From: Dehalococcoidales bacterium
Lineage (GTDB): Bacteria > Chloroflexota > Dehalococcoidia > Dehalococcoidales > RBG-16-60-22
Assembly (NCBI GenBank): GCA_028712355.1
Contig: JAQTQH010000006.1
Span: 1-42,305 of the forward strand
Direction: 5' to 3'
Length of the DNA: 42,305 nucleotides
Position numbers and translations under genes: made by a program. Positions 9,705-17,748 of this stretch are shown piece by piece (positions within the stretch are counted from its first letter, which is position 1; each line of letters opens with the position of its first letter). The notes below the pieces were generated by a model. The model saw only the letters and a list, made by a program, of their open reading frames with translations, ran no database searches and had not been told where the DNA came from.

Positions 9705-11756
9705 TTAAGAAGCCGGTTCGTCTTTCTTGATGGCTTCAGCGATGAGCTCGCACAGGTCGCGGGCTTTAACATTATCTTCAACACCCTTGGCTTTCAGAGC
9801 GTCTTCAAACATCGCCAGACAGTACGGACAGGCACTCGCTACGATATCCGCGCCCGATTGAATCACTTCCTCGATACGGCGGGTGTTGAGGCGCTTGGAA
9901 GGGTCTTCTTCCAGCCACATGTGTCCGCCGCCGCCGCCGCAGCAGAAGCTGTTTTCGCCGTGGCGTCCCAGCTCCACGCTCTGCATGCCGTTGATTGACT
10001 TCAATATCTGGCGGGGCTCAGCGTAGATGTCATTGTAGCGGCCCAGATAGCAGGAATCATGGTAGGCGGCTTTCTTGTTGCCGATGCTGTCCACCTTGAG
10101 TTTACCGCTGTTAAGCAGGTCGGCGATGAACTGGGTGTGATGGATGACCTCGTAGTTGCCGCCGAACTGGGGATATTCCTTCTTCAGCGAGTTGAAGCAG
10201 TGCGGACAAGCGGTGACGATTTTCTTAACATTGTAGTTTTTGAGAAGCTCGACGTTACCCTGGCAGATGGTCTGGAAGAGGTACTCATCGCCCATGCGGC
10301 GCGCCGGGTCGCCGCAGCAGGTTTCTTCTTCACCGAGCACGGCGAACTTGACGCCCGCTGCCTGCATGATTTTCGCGAAGGACTTGGCGATTTTCATATT
10401 GCGTTCATCGAGGGCGGCAGAGCAGCCCACCCAGTAAAGAATGTCTGCATTGGCGTCTTCCGCCATCGTCTTGACGCCCAGTCCCTGGAACCAGTCGGTC
10501 CGGGTAGCGGTCGTGCCGCGGTAGGGGTGCCCGCGCGTGCCGAGACTCTTCAGCGCACCCTGCCCCGATTCGGGAATCGCGGTGCGTTCCATGGTCAGGT
10601 TGCGCCGCATGTCAATCATCTTGTCCACGTGCTCGATGTAGACCGGGCAGGCACGCATACAGGCGCGGCAGGTGGTGCAGTCCCAGATGACCTCTTCGGT
10701 AATGACATCGGTGAGCATGTCCTTGCGCGGCTCGATGGGCTTGGCGGAGAAGGGGATGGGATAGGTCTCCTGCATATGCTTGAGCAGGTCCTGGATAACC
10801 TTCTTGGGATTCAGGTTTTTACCGCTGAAATATGCCGGACAGGCATCCTGGCAGCGCCCGCAGCGGGTGCAGGCGTCCAGATCAAGGAGTTGCTTCCAGG
10901 TGAAGTTTTCCAGCTTGGAAACGCCGAAGAACTCCGTCTTCTCCAGGTCGATGGGCTGGAGCGCGCCCTTCGGTTTCAGAGAGCGGAAGTAGATGTTCAG
11001 CGGTGCAAGTACGATGTGCTGCAAGCGTGAGCGGTTGAGCCATATATAGCCTAAGATAATGGCGGCGGGCACGGTATGAATGACCGCGCGGTGCCAGACC
11101 AGGATTTCATTACGGGCGGCGATGACGAAGGTGCGCATGATATTGGAAACGAGGTAGCCTACCGGCGACCACATCCACCAGTCGGGTGGCACGACGTCGC
11201 TGCTGGCGATGCGGTAGCCCTTGACCATGAAACCGGTGAGGACAATCACGCCCGCCCAGATGAAGACCAGCGAGTCCTCCGGCTTGTTGTCCAGTCTTGC
11301 CGGTCTAAGAATATAGCGGCGGAAGACCGCCAGACACCCGCCGATGATAATCAAAGCGCCGCCGATTTCCGAGACCAGCGAGGCATAAAGGTAAATACTC
11401 TGCGGGGGCGTGGTCAGCCCGGTAATGTAGGAGAAGAGGCGGACAATCTTGCCCGTAAAAAGCAGCGCCGTCCCGCCGAAGAGGCAGGTGTGCATGATGC
11501 CGGGATAAATCTCCTTGGGGCGGATGATGCGGATGTTCGCTACCGCTACGGCGAGAGTGGTCAGCAATCTGCTCTGCCAGTTACCGGAGCGGTCCTCGGG
11601 CTGTCCCAATTTCCAGACCCGGGCGCGCCGGGCGAAACCGAGGACGAAGACCAGTACCAGCGCCGGGGCAAGAAGCAACACCGCAATAATAACCGGCAGA
11701 AACATCTGCATGATATATACTTCTTGTCCCGTCCAGAACAGTTCGCGCAAAGACAT
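9705..11756 (-). CDS. Membrane-anchored HdrD/DsrK-like Fe-S oxidoreductase fused to a NarI/DsrM-like domain
   Basis: The N-terminal 250 residues contain five or six hydrophobic helices resembling the NarI/DsrM quinone-reactive cytochrome domain, with histidines in helices that could ligate heme. Two [4Fe-4S] motifs follow: CTRCGRCQDACP near residue 299 and CTTCRACMRACP near residue 365. The C-terminal half has two CCG domains, with TCCGDPARR plus CPHC, and FCCGGGGGHMW plus CPYC. In HdrB/HdrD-type proteins CCG domains bind noncubane Fe-S clusters; in DUF224 proteins linked to ETF they pass electrons to menaquinone. It is the last gene of the Mo-oxidoreductase operon and may couple the quinone pool to cytoplasmic thiol/disulfide, ferredoxin or ETF partners. 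The substrate is unknown. Confidence 0.88.
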   Translation of the reverse strand: MSLRELFWTGQEVYIMQMFLPVIIAVLLLAPALVLVFVLGFARRARVWKLGQPEDRSGNWQSRLLTTLAVAVANIRIIRPKEIYPGIMHTCLFGGTALLFTGKIVRLFSYITGLTTPPQSIYLYASLVSEIGGALIIIGGCLAVFRRYILRPARLDNKPEDSLVFIWAGVIVLTGFMVKGYRIASSDVVPPDWWMWSPVGYLVSNIMRTFVIAARNEILVWHRAVIHTVPAAIILGYIWLNRSRLQHIVLAPLNIYFRSLKPKGALQPIDLEKTEFFGVSKLENFTWKQLLDLDACTRCGRCQDACPAYFSGKNLNPKKVIQDLLKHMQETYPIPFSAKPIEPRKDMLTDVITEEVIWDCTTCRACMRACPVYIEHVDKMIDMRRNLTMERTAIPESGQGALKSLGTRGHPYRGTTATRTDWFQGLGVKTMAEDANADILYWVGCSAALDERNMKIAKSFAKIMQAAGVKFAVLGEEETCCGDPARRMGDEYLFQTICQGNVELLKNYNVKKIVTACPHCFNSLKKEYPQFGGNYEVIHHTQFIADLLNSGKLKVDSIGNKKAAYHDSCYLGRYNDIYAEPRQILKSINGMQSVELGRHGENSFCCGGGGGHMWLEEDPSKRLNTRRIEEVIQSGADIVASACPYCLAMFEDALKAKGVEDNVKARDLCELIAEAIKKDEPAS

Positions 11757-11763
11757 ACCTCTC

Positions 11764-11979
11764 CTAAAAACTCGGATACCACGCCGTCAGGTGGGCGACG
11801 AAAAAGAGCACGATCACGCCGCCGACGAACAGGAAAGCCATGTTGACCGCCTTCTTATAGCGCAGGCTGATGCCCAGATCGAAAATCGCCAGCTTCAACC
11901 CGAACAGCACCGAGAAGGTGATGGTCGCCAGGATGCCCACTTCAACGATGACGGCTATTGTTCTCAGTAAAATACTCAT
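11764..11979 (-). CDS. Small two-span membrane protein of the respiratory operon
   Basis: This 71-residue protein has two hydrophobic helices (about residues 7-30 and 45-66) joined by a short loop containing DLGISLRYKK. It lies between the second ferredoxin gene (sharing the junction at 11979/11980) and the HdrD-like gene (seven-base gap), so it is almost certainly part of the operon. It may be a small anchoring or assembly subunit of the membrane complex. No family was recognised. Confidence 0.75.
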   Translation of the reverse strand: MSILLRTIAVIVEVGILATITFSVLFGLKLAIFDLGISLRYKKAVNMAFLFVGGVIVLFFVAHLTAWYPSF

Positions 11980-12471
11980 TTACGGCGATACCTGCACGCG
12001 TTGTTTTCTGAGCTGTGCTTTAATCTTGCAATCGGGACAGATTTCCAGGTTCAGCGCCGGCTGCCCGGCGGCAGCAATTTTCGCTTTTACACTGTTTATC
12101 ATAGCTCTGGGACCAATCGGCGCGCCGCACTCGGCGCAGCGGGCAATCTCATCCTCGTAGAGCACGGCAGCCGGGCTGCCGATTTTTTCGACTTCCAGTC
12201 CGCGCTCCAGGCTCAGGCAGTGCTCGGGGCATACTTCTACGCACTTGTTACACGCGATGCAGACCTGCTGCCGGAAGAGCATCTGTACCGCGCCGGTTGC
12301 CTTGTCTGCCGAAATAGTAAGGGCTCCCGTGGGACACTCGGCGGCGCAAATACCGCAGCCGGTGCAGCGGGCGCTCTCCATCTTTATCTTGCCGAAAGGC
12401 ACCGCCATCTTGAGCAGATCGCGGCGGCTGATTTCGCCCGTATTCGGTTCCTTGATGCTATCCATGTTCAT
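11980..12471 (-). CDS. 2[4Fe-4S] ferredoxin-type protein with C-terminal zinc-ribbon-like motif
   Basis: Two classical clusters are visible: CTGCGICAAECP near residue 37 and CIACNKCVEVCP near residue 72. A later pair, CAECGAP near residue 114 and CPDCK near residue 147, could bind zinc or a further cluster. The N-terminus has RRDLLKMAVPF, reminiscent of a Tat motif but without a convincing hydrophobic core, so export is doubtful. As the second Fe-S protein of the operon it could connect the NrfD module with the HdrD-like fusion on the cytoplasmic side. That is inference from gene order. Confidence 0.85.
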   Translation of the reverse strand: MNMDSIKEPNTGEISRRDLLKMAVPFGKIKMESARCTGCGICAAECPTGALTISADKATGAVQMLFRQQVCIACNKCVEVCPEHCLSLERGLEVEKIGSPAAVLYEDEIARCAECGAPIGPRAMINSVKAKIAAAGQPALNLEICPDCKIKAQLRKQRVQVSP

Positions 12472-12480
12472 AATTTTCTC

Positions 12481-13722
12481 TTATTTAGCCGCTTCCGCAG
12501 GCTCCGCGGGAGTTTCTGCTGGAGCAGAAGCAGGTACCGTTACCGGTTTGGGTTCCTCGGCAGGCTGCGCCGGTAATATGGGCAGATACCTCAGTCCCAG
12601 CACGAAAAGAAGTGCTACCATGGCAACCGCACCGAGGGACATCGTGGTCTCCCAGAAGGTAACCGGGAAGGAACCAGGAGTACCCCAGATACCCTGAAGC
12701 TCGCCGGGGAAGAGCTGCTGTACCTGTGCCGTGCCGGGAAGAACGATAGCGGCTCTTTCGCCGAACACGCCGATAACCACGGACAGCGAGGCCGCCAGCG
12801 CGCCTTTCACGGTCTTGCCTGCCTTAGGATGGAAAAGAATAATCAGGGGCAGCACGATGCCCATGCCGATTTGCATTATCCAGAAGAGAGGCCAGTAAGG
12901 GCCGGTAGTTAAAAAGACGGTACCCTGCCGGTGCGGGAAGTAGGTATGCACCAGCTTATCGAAGAAGACCATAATCAGCAGCACGATAATGAAATAAGAT
13001 AATAACTTGCCCAGGGAAACGAGCAACTTCGGGTCGATTTTTCGTTTGCTCGCCTTAAAAGATATAAAAGCAAGGATGATGAGCAGGGCAGTACCGGAGG
13101 TACAGGCTGCCACCACAAACTCAAACGGCTTGATGGGCGAGGTCAGGATGTCCCGCGTCTGGATAAGGCCGAAAATCGACCCGGTGAAGGTATGGACTAA
13201 GACTGCCCAGCAAACGTCTACAGTACCTATTATGACAGCCAGCCGGTGCTTGCCTTCAATCACGAGCCAGAGGTAAACAATCATCAGCAGGATGTAGCCG
13301 CCGTAGAAGATACCGTTGATGGCGAAGACCGAGGTCATGTTGTTCAGGTAGAAGAACATGAAGAGACGCCAGAACTTCTCCGGCCGCCCCAGGTCGGTGA
13401 GGACGCAAATCATGGCACCAATCATGCACAGGAGACCCACGTAAACGGCGAGCCTGCCGATGGGTTTGTATTCTTCCTTTTTGAAGACGTAGCCCAGTGA
13501 GGAGACGACGATGGCACCGGCGGAAAGACCGATGAAGTAGATGTCCAGGGTAATGAGCTGCCCCCAGGGAATAACATTGCTGATTCCCCAGACCTGCAAG
13601 CCTTTCAGATAAGCCGTCAGGTAGCTGACGATGAAAATCGCAATCACAATCCCGATGGCGAACAGCAAACTGCGGTAGCTGCGGGACTTGCCTTCGATTG
13701 GTGCGTAGCTCAGTTCTTCCAT
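12481..13722 (-). CDS. NrfD/PsrC-type polysulfide-reductase membrane subunit
   Basis: This integral membrane protein of 413 residues has about ten hydrophobic spans and the NrfD/PsrC pattern: an early WGQLITLDIYFIGLSAGA helix, LTDLGRPEKFWR, and a late FGERAAIVLPG segment. NrfD proteins carry no cofactor of their own, bind menaquinone/menaquinol and pass electrons to or from a DmsB-like subunit. The last 30 residues form an unusual Pro/Ala/Glu-rich tail (after LPILPAQPAEEP). It is separated by only 11 bases from the DmsB-like ferredoxin gene upstream. Confidence 0.9.
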   Translation of the reverse strand: MEELSYAPIEGKSRSYRSLLFAIGIVIAIFIVSYLTAYLKGLQVWGISNVIPWGQLITLDIYFIGLSAGAIVVSSLGYVFKKEEYKPIGRLAVYVGLLCMIGAMICVLTDLGRPEKFWRLFMFFYLNNMTSVFAINGIFYGGYILLMIVYLWLVIEGKHRLAVIIGTVDVCWAVLVHTFTGSIFGLIQTRDILTSPIKPFEFVVAACTSGTALLIILAFISFKASKRKIDPKLLVSLGKLLSYFIIVLLIMVFFDKLVHTYFPHRQGTVFLTTGPYWPLFWIMQIGMGIVLPLIILFHPKAGKTVKGALAASLSVVIGVFGERAAIVLPGTAQVQQLFPGELQGIWGTPGSFPVTFWETTMSLGAVAMVALLFVLGLRYLPILPAQPAEEPKPVTVPASAPAETPAEPAEAAK

Positions 13723-13733
13723 GCTTCCTCTTA

Positions 13734-14423
13734 TTATCTGGGCAGGTAAAACACCTTGGGTTCAGTGTGCATTTCTTCACGCAGGCGGAACCAGGTGCGC
13801 GTCGCCAGCAACTGGGAAACTTCGCTTTCGGGGTCATCAAGGTCGCCGAAAGCGCGGGCGCGGGTGGGACAGGCTTCCACACAAGCCGGTACCACGTCCG
13901 TGCCTACCTCTTTGCCTTCCCGGAGCGCCTGGTCGATGCGGTGGAAACAAAAAGTACACTTCTCCACGACACCGCGCACCCGCGTGGGATAGGGCCACAT
14001 GCCTCTCACCGCGAGGGTGGGGGGCAAATCAGGATGATGGTAGGGTTTGGCTTCCTGGTCTTTGAAGTTAAAATGGCGCACGCCGTAAGGGCACGCCACG
14101 ATGCAATAGCGGCAGCCGATGCATTTACGGTAATCCTGCACCACGATATGGTCCGGCTCGCGGTGGTAGGTTGCCTTCGCCGGGCAGACGGTCGTGCAGG
14201 GCGCCTGGTCGCATTGCATGCAGGGCATCGGGATAAACTCCCAGCGCTGGGTGGGATATTCGCCTTCGGCGGCGGCAATCACGCGGTGCCAGTACGGCTC
14301 GCGGCGCTTCGCCTGCTCCTCCGGGGAGCCGTGCGGGACGTCGTTTTCTGCCTTACAGGCCAGACTGCATGCCTGACAGCCGATGCATTTATCCAGGTCG
14401 ATGACCATGCCCCATCTTGCCAT
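13734..14423 (-). CDS. Four-cluster [4Fe-4S] ferredoxin subunit (PsrB/DmsB type)
   Basis: Four Cys groups of the DmsB/NrfC family are visible in order: CIGCQACSLACK near residue 15, CMQCDQAPCTTVCP near residue 68, CIGCRYCIVACPYG near residue 101, and CTFCFHR with CVEACPTRA near residues 147-175. Such subunits carry electrons between the catalytic Mo subunit and the NrfD quinone subunit, normally on the same side as the catalytic subunit; it has no own signal, so it would travel with the Tat-exported partner. It sits eight bases downstream of the catalytic subunit gene. Confidence 0.93.
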   Translation of the reverse strand: MARWGMVIDLDKCIGCQACSLACKAENDVPHGSPEEQAKRREPYWHRVIAAAEGEYPTQRWEFIPMPCMQCDQAPCTTVCPAKATYHREPDHIVVQDYRKCIGCRYCIVACPYGVRHFNFKDQEAKPYHHPDLPPTLAVRGMWPYPTRVRGVVEKCTFCFHRIDQALREGKEVGTDVVPACVEACPTRARAFGDLDDPESEVSQLLATRTWFRLREEMHTEPKVFYLPR

Positions 14424-14431
14424 GTTTTACC

Positions 14432-16723
14432 TCAAGCCCGGTACACCCGTACTCTGGTGTTATAGAAGGCGGACTGACCGCTGGTGCGGTCATAAGCCAC
14501 GCCCGTAATTTCATTGGGATTGATGCCGATTCCCTTCGCCCAGCGCCCGGCGGCGGTATGCCCCTGTCCCATGGCGATGCTGACCACATGCGGGTGCACC
14601 CCGGCGAAGATGCGGGCTTTCGCCCTGAGTTTGCCGAAGGGTGATTCCACCCAGACCTCATCGAGGTCCTTGATGTGTAGTTCGTGGGCGGTCTCTTTGT
14701 TGATTTCCACGAAGTTGCCCCAGCCCCGCGCATGCATCGCCAGATAGATTTCCTGCGCCCACGGGTAGTTCTGGACATCACTTTCTATCTTGAGCACCGG
14801 GTGATAGGTCGTCAGCACCAGCGGGTATTGTTTCTCATCGCCGAAGAAATCGGCTTTTTCGTAATGCGGCAGGTAAGCCTGTTCATCAGCGGATTTGCCC
14901 AGTTCCTTGAGGCGTGCCTCCAGGTTACCGGAGCGGAACTCGAATTTTCTGGATGGCGTCTTGAAAATACTGTCATACTTGTAATATTTATAACTCTTAT
15001 TGACCCAAACGCCGTCGTCAAGCCATTTCTGCCAGTTCATCAGGTTTTCCGTGCGGAACCGGACGAATTCCTCAGCGGTTCTCCCCATTCCAGCGAACGA
15101 CTGGGTTATCGAGCCGCCGAGCCGCCCCGCCAGCTCAAAAATAATGTCAATAATTCCCATCGTGTCGTGGAGCTTCGCTACAGCAGGCTGCTTGAGCTTC
15201 ACCTCGGCGAAGCCGGAGCCGGGCGGCGAGTGGTCATACCCCCATTCTTCGAGAAAGGTAGGGGAGGGCATGACGATATCGGCGTACTCCGCCATCTCGC
15301 TGACGGATGGGGCGATGTGCACGTAGAAGGGCAGTTTTTTCATGGCTTCTTCCCAGCGCGCTGTCGCCGGGGCGGTCATGTTGAAGTTGCTGTTAAACCC
15401 GATGGCTATTTCGGCAGGATAGGGACGACCCGCGATAATGGAGTCCGCCGCCTGATTGGTGACTGTTTCGGCAGCAGGGAAATCGGCGGTATGACCGAGG
15501 TCCAAACGTTGCTGGGACTTGCCCTTCTTCGCAGTGTCATCCTCAGCCAGGGCGGGCATAGCTTTGTATTCCGGGTTAATCTGGTAGGTGACGCCGCCGG
15601 GTACATCGATGCTGCCGACTAATGCATTAAGGCAGAAGATGGCATAGCCGGTATAAGCCCCGTTGGGCCAACCGGTGGCGCCCCTGCCGCGCCAGGCAAT
15701 TGCCGGTTTAGTAGCAGCAAACTCGCGGGCGATCTTATAAATAGTTTCGGCGGAAATGCCGGTGATGGGAGCGACCTTCTCCGGGCGATAGGACTCGATG
15801 ACCACCTGGCGGTAGGCGTCCAGGCCGGTGGTGTATTTTTCGACGAAGTCAGCATCATAAAGTTTTTCGGTGATAATGACATAGGCAATAGCCATCGCGA
15901 GGGCGGCATCGGTGCCCGGGTTGATGGGCAACCACTGGTCGGCTTTGGCGGCAGTTATCGAATACCGCGGGTCGACGACGACCACTTTGACGCGGTTGGG
16001 GCGCTCGCGGCGCATTTTGCCCCACATGCGCAGGTTGCGCGCCAGGGGCTTCTGCGACTCGACGATATTGGCGCCGAAAGCCAGGATGTAATTGGTATTG
16101 GCGAGGTCATAGGCGCTCTGGGTGAAGTTGCCGTCCGCCAGCCATTCACTCGCCATGTCCGCCTCGTTCTCCAGTCCCTCGGCGGAAATCAGGTTGGGCG
16201 TGCCGTAGGCTGCCGCGAAGCGGCGGATAACGTCCTCGTCACTGATAGTATTCAAGCCCTGGAACAGGACCAGCTTATGAGGGTTGCCGCCGGCGCGGAG
16301 CGCCTGGAGACGGTCGGTAATCTCGGTAAGCGCCTGTCCCCAGCTGATGGGCGTCCACTTAGGGTCGATACCCTTGCCCTTGGCGGTATTCGTCCGCTTC
16401 ATCGGACCCTCTAGGCGGTCGGGATCATATAACACCTGCAGCCCGATATGGGCGCGTGGGCAGTTTTCTCCTTCGGATACCTGGGAGAGTGGATTGCCGG
16501 CTATCTTGACGGCCATACCGTTGGTCACTCTGACGCGGGTGGCGCAGCGAGTGGCGCAGTTGAGACAGGAAGTGGCGACGTACTTATCGGTGATGACACC
16601 TTCGGGTGGACGTTCGATGAGAGGTTCTGCCAGCGCGGGACGCCGGGTGAAGCGGGTTGCCAGCGCTGCCGCCCCGGTGAGCGCCGAAAGCTTGATGAAA
16701 GTACGCCGATTTATGCTAAACAC
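14432..16723 (-). CDS. Tat-exported molybdopterin oxidoreductase, PsrA/PhsA-like catalytic subunit
   Basis: The N-terminus (NRRTFIKLSALTGAAALAT) is a twin-arginine signal, so the protein acts outside the cytoplasmic membrane. An N-terminal [4Fe-4S] site is formed by C53, C56, C60 and C88. The molybdopterin domain follows (VVVDPRYSITAAKADQWLPI, GTDAALAMAIAYVI), and the C-terminal dinucleotide-binding domain contains VVSIAMGQGHTAAGR. Where polysulfide and related reductases place the Mo-ligating Cys, after the GTPN motif, this protein reads SAEGLENEAD, with E185 at the aligned position. The substrate cannot be read from sequence: polysulfide, thiosulfate, tetrathionate or a quinone-linked role are all possible. 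The start is GTG at 16723 and a promoter-like site lies only a few bases upstream. Confidence 0.92.
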   Translation of the reverse strand: MFSINRRTFIKLSALTGAAALATRFTRRPALAEPLIERPPEGVITDKYVATSCLNCATRCATRVRVTNGMAVKIAGNPLSQVSEGENCPRAHIGLQVLYDPDRLEGPMKRTNTAKGKGIDPKWTPISWGQALTEITDRLQALRAGGNPHKLVLFQGLNTISDEDVIRRFAAAYGTPNLISAEGLENEADMASEWLADGNFTQSAYDLANTNYILAFGANIVESQKPLARNLRMWGKMRRERPNRVKVVVVDPRYSITAAKADQWLPINPGTDAALAMAIAYVIITEKLYDADFVEKYTTGLDAYRQVVIESYRPEKVAPITGISAETIYKIAREFAATKPAIAWRGRGATGWPNGAYTGYAIFCLNALVGSIDVPGGVTYQINPEYKAMPALAEDDTAKKGKSQQRLDLGHTADFPAAETVTNQAADSIIAGRPYPAEIAIGFNSNFNMTAPATARWEEAMKKLPFYVHIAPSVSEMAEYADIVMPSPTFLEEWGYDHSPPGSGFAEVKLKQPAVAKLHDTMGIIDIIFELAGRLGGSITQSFAGMGRTAEEFVRFRTENLMNWQKWLDDGVWVNKSYKYYKYDSIFKTPSRKFEFRSGNLEARLKELGKSADEQAYLPHYEKADFFGDEKQYPLVLTTYHPVLKIESDVQNYPWAQEIYLAMHARGWGNFVEINKETAHELHIKDLDEVWVESPFGKLRAKARIFAGVHPHVVSIAMGQGHTAAGRWAKGIGINPNEITGVAYDRTSGQSAFYNTRVRVYRA

Positions 16724-16733
16724 AACAAGAGAG

Positions 16734-16763
16734 ATTTTAACATAGAAAATATTTTTAATGCAA
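16734..16763 (-). promoter_or_regulatory. Promoter-like site for the Mo-oxidoreductase operon
   Basis: On the minus strand a TTGCAT -35-like element (16758-16763) is separated by 18 bases from a TAAAAT -10-like element (16734-16739). The predicted start would fall about four bases before the GTG, giving a nearly leaderless mRNA. This agrees with the absence of a Shine-Dalgarno match there. Confidence 0.4.
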
Positions 16764-16855
16764 ATACGGGCGGTGTTACGCGGAGCATTGATTGTAAATG
16801 TATTACGGTTCTCCCTTCTGCCATGAGCAATCCCGGTTCAGATGCGGTGTGCGCA

Positions 16856-16884
16856 TTGACATATTCATTATATAATTTTAAACT
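16856..16884 (+). promoter_or_regulatory. Promoter-like site for the DOMON lipoprotein gene
   Basis: TTGACA (16856-16861) is followed after 17 bases by TAAACT (16879-16884). A TATAAT also lies between them but is too close to the -35 element. It is about 40 bases before the proposed TTG start. Confidence 0.4.
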
Positions 16885-16922
16885 CCAATCGGGTCAGGCT
16901 AACCATGTTCAGGAGGCCGCTT

Positions 16923-17546
16923 TTGATTGAGACTAAGGGGCATTTTCAGTTTGTTCATTTATTAATAGCAGCGGCGATATCTGCTGTAGCGCTTGTTCTG
17001 GGGGCTTGCGGCGGTCAGGAGTCGGCATCAACCGCTTCTCCTGCTGCGTCTGCTACGGCGCAGCCGGGCGAAGCTTGGTCGGCGGACGGGATAATCAAGG
17101 CCGGAGAATATGCCGCCAGCAACCAGTATAGCGATTATCAAATCTTCTGGCGGAGTGATGCTAAATATGTCTATAGCGGAGTTAAAGCCAGGACCGGCGG
17201 CTTTGTTGCGATAGGACTACAACCGGGTTCACGGATGAAAAACGCCGATATGGTTCTCACCTATGTTACAAACGGGGACGTTGTTATTCATGACATGTTC
17301 AGTACGGGCGATTTTGGGCCGCACCTGGACGATACTGAACTAGGGGGCAGCAATGATATTGTGGAATACGGTGGCAGTGAAGCGGACAATTACACGACCA
17401 TCGAGTTCAAACGGGCTTTAGATACCGGAGACAGATACGATGTTCCCTTATCGGCGGGAACGAACAGGATAATATGGGCGTTTGGACTAAGTGATGGACT
17501 GTCACAAAAGCACGCCAGACGGGGCTACGGGGAAATTGGGCTGTAG
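16923..17546 (+). CDS. DOMON-domain lipoprotein
   Basis: The TTG at 16923 is preferred because AGGAGG lies six bases before it (16911-16916); an in-frame ATG at 16905 would place the ribosome site inside the gene. From this start the protein has a typical lipoprotein signal ending in the lipobox LGAC, then a Ser/Thr/Ala linker, then a DOMON-like beta-sandwich. This contains DYQIFWRSDAKYVYSGVKA, GFVAIGLQPGSRMKNADMV, DMFSTGDFGPHLDD and a late WAFGLSDG. DOMON domains bind heme b or sugars. Lying divergently next to an exported Mo enzyme, it may be an extracytoplasmic electron-transfer or sensor protein; that role is inferred. Confidence 0.78.
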   Translation: MIETKGHFQFVHLLIAAAISAVALVLGACGGQESASTASPAASATAQPGEAWSADGIIKAGEYAASNQYSDYQIFWRSDAKYVYSGVKARTGGFVAIGLQPGSRMKNADMVLTYVTNGDVVIHDMFSTGDFGPHLDDTELGGSNDIVEYGGSEADNYTTIEFKRALDTGDRYDVPLSAGTNRIIWAFGLSDGLSQKHARRGYGEIGL

Positions 17547-17748
17547 CTGTTTATAAAAGAAATCGTATTCTCTCTTGACTTGATATATTTCTTGATGTGC
17601 ACCGTGCTTAAGATGTACAAGATAACGATAAAATTACATAATTCCGCCAGTCTGGAAATTTTCGCTTACCGATTGAACCTCATAGCCGCTTGGAGTAGAA
17701 TAAGAACTGGGGAATCCTGATAGATATTTCATGAAATATTGAGGTAAA

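Noticed and set aside
12400-12471. Tat signal on the second ferredoxin (ISRRDLLKM)
   Set aside because: The twin arginines are not followed by a hydrophobic stretch long enough for export.
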